From positions 310,001 to 374,000 of the forward strand of contig NZ_PZYY01000002.1 of NCBI RefSeq assembly GCF_003047265.1: a stretch of 64,000 nucleotides of DNA, read 5' to 3'. The notes below the pieces were generated by a model. That model made no database searches. It was not told the DNA's origin and saw nothing but the letters and a program-made list of their open reading frames with translations. The translations under genes were made by a program, and so were the position numbers. This document shows, piece by piece, positions 59,529-64,000 of this stretch (the first letter of the stretch is position 1; the number at the start of each line of letters is the position of its first letter). The DNA is from Nocardioides terrigena (GTDB taxonomy: Bacteria > Actinomycetota > Actinomycetes > Propionibacteriales > Nocardioidaceae).

Positions 59529-60980
59529 TCATCGCAGGACCCGGGCCGTGATCCGGAAACCACGACGGTCGTCGCGCGGCTTGCCGTGGCACGCGAACTG
59601 GGAGCCGCGGTTGCAGGTGTAGCGGGTCGACGCGTTGGCGAGCACGACCTCGACGCGGCGCACGCGCGGGCGGTGGAACTTCACGACCCGGGTGCCGTGG
59701 CCGCGGCGGTCGATCCGGATCGGGCTGCGCCCGATGATGCCCTTGCGACCGATGAGCACCACGTGGGCGCCCGGGGCCGTGGCCCGTCGGCCCGCGTCGA
59801 CGGAGATGCGCAGGCGACCACGCTTGAGGCCGGGGGCCGGTCGCAGCGAGGCGACGTGGCCGGTGAGGTGGTCGAGCGGCACCGTCCGCGTCCAGCTGCG
59901 GCGTTCGCGACCGAGGCGGGCCCGGCTCTGCGGCGGTGTGGGGCGGTAGGCCGACCCCTCGGCGTACGACGAGCGGGCGGTGCGGTTGGCGGCGAGGAAG
60001 CCCGCGTAGAAGCGCGGCCACGAGACGCCGCGCGACTCGACGTACCGCTTGACCGCCTTGACGGAGAAGTCGTTGCGCCGGCCGACGTGGCCGTCGGCGC
60101 GGGCCCAGACCTGCCGGACCGCCTCGCTGCCGAAGCGCTGGGTGAGGCGCTGGAAGAAGATCCAGTTGCCGTAGGAGCCGAGCCCGCTGTCGAAGGTGTC
60201 GAGCGGGGTGCGCGGGTCCCCGAGCTGCCCGTGGACGAGGTACTGGCGGTTGTCGTCGACGTCGTCGGTGACCTGCTCCTCCATCCAGGTGGCGGTCGCC
60301 TCGAGGAGCCAGCCGTCCTCGCGGGCGTCGAGGCCGAACTGCACGGCGTGGAACAGCTCGTGCGCGACCGTGACCCGCATGCTGGGGGTCGGGGGCAGCG
60401 GGAACTCGGTGAAGTCGTTGTCGAGCACGCAGTACGACGACGCGACGTTGCGCTCGCCGGGCACCATCTGCTCGGGCGCGCAGTAGCCGTAGAGGCCGCG
60501 CCGGCCGAGGTCCGCGAGGTAGACGTCGAACTGGGCCGTGTCGCCGGCGCCACGGTCGCTGGGCGGCAGCGGCCAGCCCAGCTGGGACATCCGGACGAAG
60601 GAGTCGTGCGCGGTGCGCAGGGTCAGGGCCACCCAGTCGGGGGTGCCGCCGGTGCTGCTGGCCATCGGTGGGGCGTCGCCCGAGGCGCCGACGTAGTGCA
60701 GGCAGACGAGGTCGGTGCACTCGCGGCCCTGGGGGAGGGTCGCGTCCCATGCCGGCCGCGGCAGCGCCGCGCGGGCGGAGAACCGGCGCTCGCCGACGGT
60801 GCCGGTGCCGGTGCCGAAGAACTGGTCACGCAGCTCGAGGGTGTCCGCGCCGGGGTCCGTGCCTGCGGCTCGGGTGGCGGCCTGGGCGGCGGTCGCGGGA
60901 CCGGCCACGGTCAGCAGACCGAGGGCCAGGCAGGCCGCGAGGGCGAGGGTGGCGAGGGCGCGCACCGGGTTGTCGGTCAC
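59529..60980 (-). CDS. secreted MXAN_6640-type putative metalloprotease
   Basis: 483-residue secreted protein. N-terminal signal (ALATLALAACLALGLLTVA, cleavage near AQA ~34-36). HELFH near residue 205 in VTVAHELFHAVQFG and ATWMEEQVTDD mirror the neighbouring paralogue; the cysteine pattern (ECTDLVCLHY, YGYCAPE, SSYCVLDNDF, YTCNRGSQFACHG) is conserved too. GTG 60980 has GGAAGG upstream. The stop lies next to the downstream gene (ATGA). It may be an extracellular protease of unknown target. Confidence 0.85.
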   Translation of the reverse strand: MTDNPVRALATLALAACLALGLLTVAGPATAAQAATRAAGTDPGADTLELRDQFFGTGTGTVGERRFSARAALPRPAWDATLPQGRECTDLVCLHYVGASGDAPPMASSTGGTPDWVALTLRTAHDSFVRMSQLGWPLPPSDRGAGDTAQFDVYLADLGRRGLYGYCAPEQMVPGERNVASSYCVLDNDFTEFPLPPTPSMRVTVAHELFHAVQFGLDAREDGWLLEATATWMEEQVTDDVDDNRQYLVHGQLGDPRTPLDTFDSGLGSYGNWIFFQRLTQRFGSEAVRQVWARADGHVGRRNDFSVKAVKRYVESRGVSWPRFYAGFLAANRTARSSYAEGSAYRPTPPQSRARLGRERRSWTRTVPLDHLTGHVASLRPAPGLKRGRLRISVDAGRRATAPGAHVVLIGRKGIIGRSPIRIDRRGHGTRVVKFHRPRVRRVEVVLANASTRYTCNRGSQFACHGKPRDDRRGFRITARVLR

Positions 60981-61031
60981 TGAGGCCTTCCGGGGTGGAG
61001 TCCCGACAGGCTACAGACTCCGGGTCGCCGG

Positions 61032-61427
61032 TCAGAGATCGGCGATGTGCTCGATGATGGCCGTCGTCGAGATGGCGGGGGTCCGGGGGAGGTAGACGAC
61101 GTCGCACACGTCGGAGAGCTCGTCGAACCTGCCGGCCCAGTCGTCGCCCATGACCAGCACGTCGGCGCGGTGCCCGAGGACGTAGTCCCGCTTGAGCTCG
61201 AGGCTCTCCTCCACGAAGACCTCGTCCACGACCCGCAGGGCGGCCACGATCTCGAGGCGCTCGCGCTCGCTGAAGACGGGCGCCCGGCCCTTCTTGCGCA
61301 TGTTGAGCGCATCGGCCGACACGCCGACGACGAGGCGGTCACCGAGCGCCGCGGCCCGCTCCAGCACGCGCAGGTGCCCGACGTGGAACACGTCGAACGT
61401 GCCGAAGGTGATGACCGTGCGAGACAT
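61032..61427 (-). CDS. cytidylyltransferase-like protein (TagD type)
   Basis: 131-residue nucleotidyltransferase of the HxGH class: TFGTFDVFHVGHLRVLERA carries the HVGH at 15-18, and RTPAISTT near the C-terminus is the second nucleotide site. Sequence and size fit glycerol-3-phosphate cytidylyltransferases that make CDP-glycerol for teichoic-type polymers. ATG 61427 is preceded by weak purines. No other wall-polymer genes are next to it. Confidence 0.88.
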   Translation of the reverse strand: MSRTVITFGTFDVFHVGHLRVLERAAALGDRLVVGVSADALNMRKKGRAPVFSERERLEIVAALRVVDEVFVEESLELKRDYVLGHRADVLVMGDDWAGRFDELSDVCDVVYLPRTPAISTTAIIEHIADL

Positions 61428-61514
61428 GGGCGCCAATCTAAACCGCCGCCCCTCGGGGTGGGCCCCAGGGTGCGTCGTGTGGCCCCGTGTGGCACGGCAG
61501 GGGAGGATCGGCGC

Positions 61515-62786
61515 ATGGCTGTCTCCACGGTGCTCCCGCTCATCACGCCCGACCCGGGTGCCGACGAGGCGCGCCGCCGTGGCCTGCGCCGGATGCGGAC
61601 CGTCGCGGTGTCCCTCCTGGTCCTCGCCGCCGTCGTGTACGTCGCGACGCTCGGCCAGGACGGCTTCTGGGGATTCGTCAACGCGGGTGCCGAGGCGTCC
61701 ATGGTCGGTGCCATCGCCGACTGGTTCGCGGTGACCGCGCTCTTCAAGCACCCGCTCGGGGTGCCGATCCCGCACACGGCACTGATCCCCAAGCGCAAGG
61801 ACGAGCTGGGCAAGGGCCTCGAGGAGTTCGTGGGGGAGAACTTCCTCCAGGAGGACATCATCCGCGACCGGGTGGCCGCGGCGACCATCTCGGCCCGGGT
61901 GGGGGACTGGCTCTCCGACCCGGCCAACGCCCGGCGCGTCGTCGACGAGGTCGCCGACGTCACCGCGATCGCCCTCGGCAAGGTCAGGGACGACCACATC
62001 GCCGACCTGGTGAGCAACGCCTTCGTCCCGCGCTTCCGCGAGGAGCCCATCGCGCCGCTGCTCGGCTCCCTGCTGTCCGAGGTGGTGCGCGACGACCTGC
62101 ACCACGGCGTGGTCGACCTCTGCCTGGACGAGATGCACCGGTGGCTGGTGCACAACCCGGACACCTTCGTGGAGGTGCTCAGCGAGCGGGCCCCCTGGTG
62201 GGCTCCGCCGCGGCTCAACGAGGCCGTCACCCAACGCATCCATGTCGAGGCGGTCCGCTGGGTCGAGGACATCCGCGACAACCCCGACCACCACGCCAGG
62301 GCCGCGCTGGACTCGATGCTCACCCAGCTCGCCCACGACCTGCTGGTCGACGCCGCGACCCAGGACCGGGCCGAGCGCTTCAAGGAGCGGCTGCTCGACC
62401 ACCCGCAGGTGGTCACCACGGCCATCTCGCTGTGGAAGGCGATGCGGGCGGCGCTGCTGACCAGCGTCCGCGAGCGCGACGGCGCGGTGCGACAGCGCCT
62501 GCTCGAGGAGCTCAACAGCTTCGCGGAGCGGCTGCGCACCGACGCGACGCTGCGCGAGCGCATGGACCGGACCGCGGCCGACGTGGTCGTCTTCGGGGTC
62601 TCGCGGTACGGCGAGGAGCTCACCGCGGTCATCACCCACACGATCGAGCGGTGGGACGGCAAGGAGGCCGCCCGGCGCATCGAGCTGCACGTGGGTCGCG
62701 ACCTCCAGTTCATCCGGATCAACGGCACCATCGTCGGCGGGCTCGTCGGCGTCCTGATCCACGCGATCTCGCTGCTGGTTCACTGA
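61515..62786 (+). CDS. DUF445 family membrane protein
   Basis: 423-residue protein with N- and C-terminal membrane segments (~28-50 and ~398-420) and a long helical middle. DUF445 signature: WGFVNAGAEASMVGAIADWFAVTALFKHPLG, then IPHTALIPKRKDELGKGLEEFV. Function unknown. GGAGG lies eight bases before the ATG. It is followed by the S4 gene. Confidence 0.92.
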   Translation: MAVSTVLPLITPDPGADEARRRGLRRMRTVAVSLLVLAAVVYVATLGQDGFWGFVNAGAEASMVGAIADWFAVTALFKHPLGVPIPHTALIPKRKDELGKGLEEFVGENFLQEDIIRDRVAAATISARVGDWLSDPANARRVVDEVADVTAIALGKVRDDHIADLVSNAFVPRFREEPIAPLLGSLLSEVVRDDLHHGVVDLCLDEMHRWLVHNPDTFVEVLSERAPWWAPPRLNEAVTQRIHVEAVRWVEDIRDNPDHHARAALDSMLTQLAHDLLVDAATQDRAERFKERLLDHPQVVTTAISLWKAMRAALLTSVRERDGAVRQRLLEELNSFAERLRTDATLRERMDRTAADVVVFGVSRYGEELTAVITHTIERWDGKEAARRIELHVGRDLQFIRINGTIVGGLVGVLIHAISLLVH

Positions 62787-62790
62787 GCCC

Positions 62791-63084
62791 ATGAACCAGA
62801 CCCCTGCCGACCCCACCGGGTCCGTCCCCGCCGGTGTCCCAGACGGTGTCGTGGACGTCCCGATCCGTGACGAGACGATCCGGCTCGGTCAGTTCCTCAA
62901 GCTCGCCAACCTGGTCGAGAGCGGCTCCGACGCCAAGCCGGTGCTGGCCGACGGGCAGGTCACGGTCAACGGCGAGGTGGAGACCCGTCGGGGCCGGCAG
63001 CTCGTCCCGGGCGACGTGGTCACCCTGGGACCGGCCGCGGCGAGAGTCGCCACAGGGGACGCCGAGATCGACGTCCCCTGGTAG
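62791..63084 (+). CDS. S4 domain RNA-binding protein
   Basis: 97-residue protein with an S4 RNA-binding fold at ~30-80: RLGQFLKLANLVESGSDAKPVLADGQVTVNGEVETRRGRQL. The N-terminal 25 residues are Pro-rich. It resembles the YbcJ/RlbA group. It is four bases downstream of the DUF445 gene and co-transcribed. Confidence 0.9.
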   Translation: MNQTPADPTGSVPAGVPDGVVDVPIRDETIRLGQFLKLANLVESGSDAKPVLADGQVTVNGEVETRRGRQLVPGDVVTLGPAAARVATGDAEIDVPW

Positions 63085-63108
63085 CCGTGCGGTGATCCGT
63101 GGTCCGGG

Positions 63109-63477
63109 TCAGCGGACCTCGAGCAGGTCCACCACGAAGATCAGCGTCTCGCCGGGCTTGATGACGCCCCCGGCGCCGCGGTCGCCGTAGCCGAGGTGCG
63201 GCGGGATCACGATGCGCCGGCGGCCGCCGACCTTCATGCCCTGCACGCCCTCGTCCCATCCCTGGATGACCTGGCCGATGCCGAGGCGGAACTGCAGCGG
63301 GGTGCCCCGGTTGTAGGACGCGTCGAACTCCTCGCCGGACGAGTGCGCCACCCCGACGTAGTGGACCGACACCGTCGATCCACTCGTGGCCTCGGCGCCG
63401 TCACCCTCGGAGAGGTCCGTGACCTCCAGCTCGGTGGGTGCGTCTCCCATGTGCGGGTCGACGTCGGGCTTGTCCAT
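63109..63477 (-). CDS. FKBP-type peptidyl-prolyl isomerase
   Basis: 122-residue cytoplasmic prolyl isomerase: VSVHYVGVA, EEFDASYNRG, FRLGIGQVIQGWDEGVQGMKVGGRRRIVIPPHLGYG and LIFVVDLLEV are the FKBP core strands and active-site loops. There is no signal peptide. ATG 63477 has GAGG eight bases upstream. It accelerates Xaa-Pro isomerisation during folding. Confidence 0.95.
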   Translation of the reverse strand: MDKPDVDPHMGDAPTELEVTDLSEGDGAEATSGSTVSVHYVGVAHSSGEEFDASYNRGTPLQFRLGIGQVIQGWDEGVQGMKVGGRRRIVIPPHLGYGDRGAGGVIKPGETLIFVVDLLEVR

Positions 63478-63499
63478 GTCACTGCCTCTCATTCGCCTG

Positions 63500-63931
63500 T
63501 CAGGTCTGGTGCACGTAGTGGTCGAGCTGGTCGCGCTCGAACTCGAGCTCGTCGATGCGGTGCTTGACCACGTCACCGATGCTGATGATGCCGGTCAGCC
63601 TCCCGTCGGCCACCACCGGGAGGTGCCGGATGCGCAGCTCGGTCATCGTCTTCATGAGGTCGGTGAGGTGGTCGTCGCCGCTGCACGTCTGCACGTCGAC
63701 GGTCATGATGTCGCCGACGAGCGCGTCCAGGACGGCCGGGTCGGAGCCGAGGCGGCGTACGACGTCGCGCTCGCTGACGATGCCGTCGACGGTCTCGCCG
63801 TCGGAGCTGACGATGACGGCACCGATGTTGTGCTCGGTGAGGTGGGCGACCAGGTCACGCACGGGGGCATCGGGACTGATTGTCACGACCCCCTGGCTCG
63901 GCTTGGCAGTGAGGATGTCGTGGATGCGCAT
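63500..63931 (-). CDS. CBS-domain protein
   Basis: 143-residue protein with two CBS domains (~8-60 and ~75-130; VVTISPDAPVRDLVAHLTEHNIG and VQTCSGDDHLTDLMKTM, DGRLTGIISIGDVVKHRID). CBS pairs bind adenosine nucleotides as regulatory sensors. It stands alone and may bind a partner in trans. ATG 63931 opens directly on the first domain. Confidence 0.92.
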   Translation of the reverse strand: MRIHDILTAKPSQGVVTISPDAPVRDLVAHLTEHNIGAVIVSSDGETVDGIVSERDVVRRLGSDPAVLDALVGDIMTVDVQTCSGDDHLTDLMKTMTELRIRHLPVVADGRLTGIISIGDVVKHRIDELEFERDQLDHYVHQT

Positions 63932-64000
63932 GCGCCACCTCCGGGAGTCGCGGTTGGTGCTCGACCACGCTAGTCACTCGGGGGGCTGAGCGACAGGGGC

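Overview
The window is high-GC DNA with many GTG starts, GTGA/ATGA stop-start overlaps and no transposons, phage genes, tRNAs, rRNAs or CRISPR arrays that I can see. Gene content (F420/PPOX-type proteins, MalT-like LuxR regulators, DUF6325, DUF6328, DUF7144 and amphi-Trp proteins, a copper ATPase with a CsoR-type operator, MXAN_6640-type secreted proteases) points to a high-GC Actinomycetota chromosome, most likely a Nocardioides-like member of the Nocardioidaceae. The genus is an inference.

Left third (1-31 kb) is a dense stress-protein island: a glutamate decarboxylase operon (LURP-one protein, membrane protein, gadB cut by the left edge), aquaporin Z with a frameshifted cation/proton antiporter and a kinase-aminotransferase fusion, a sulfatase with its own formylglycine-generating enzyme and a HAD phosphatase, a cardiolipin synthase, an HdeD protein, a 23-residue tandem-repeat protein with an RDD membrane partner, two DUF6325 operons, an amphi-Trp/phosphodiesterase pair, a K+ channel, and SHOCT and YihY proteins. 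Two large MalT-type LuxR ATPase regulators lie inside it.

The most notable signal is a shared promoter architecture in this island. A palindrome TCACCC-N5-GGGTGA (usually followed by GG) sits exactly 22-23 bases upstream of an nAnnnT hexamer in front of aquaporin, sulfatase, the 66-aa protein/cardiolipin synthase, HdeD, the repeat protein, DUF6325, amphi-Trp, DUF7144 and the SHOCT/YihY operon. It is absent from the housekeeping-like promoters I checked to the right. This looks like one undescribed regulon, and the two LuxR regulators are the obvious candidate activators.

Middle (31-46 kb): a DUF4389 protein, a flavin reductase, copper defence (P1B ATPase under a CsoR-like operator and a DUF305 lipoprotein), a complete phosphoketolase-acetate kinase-phosphotransacetylase operon, two paralogous small proteins, membrane proteins, an F420/FMN-type oxidase, an NADP oxidoreductase and a metallo-beta-lactamase-fold hydrolase. 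Right (46-64 kb): a SNF2 helicase, a four-gene overlapping glycosyltransferase operon, a five-gene operon (acyl-CoA dehydrogenase, SDR, APH-like kinase, histidine phosphatase, SDR) divergent from a TetR regulator and resembling the lva 4-hydroxyacid pathway, two secreted HEXXH proteases, a TagD-like cytidylyltransferase, and DUF445, S4, FKBP and CBS proteins.

Together the left and middle genes suggest response to acid, osmotic, membrane, metal and low-oxygen stress: decarboxylation of glutamate, water and ion flux, membrane lipid remodelling, and ATP gain through acetyl phosphate.
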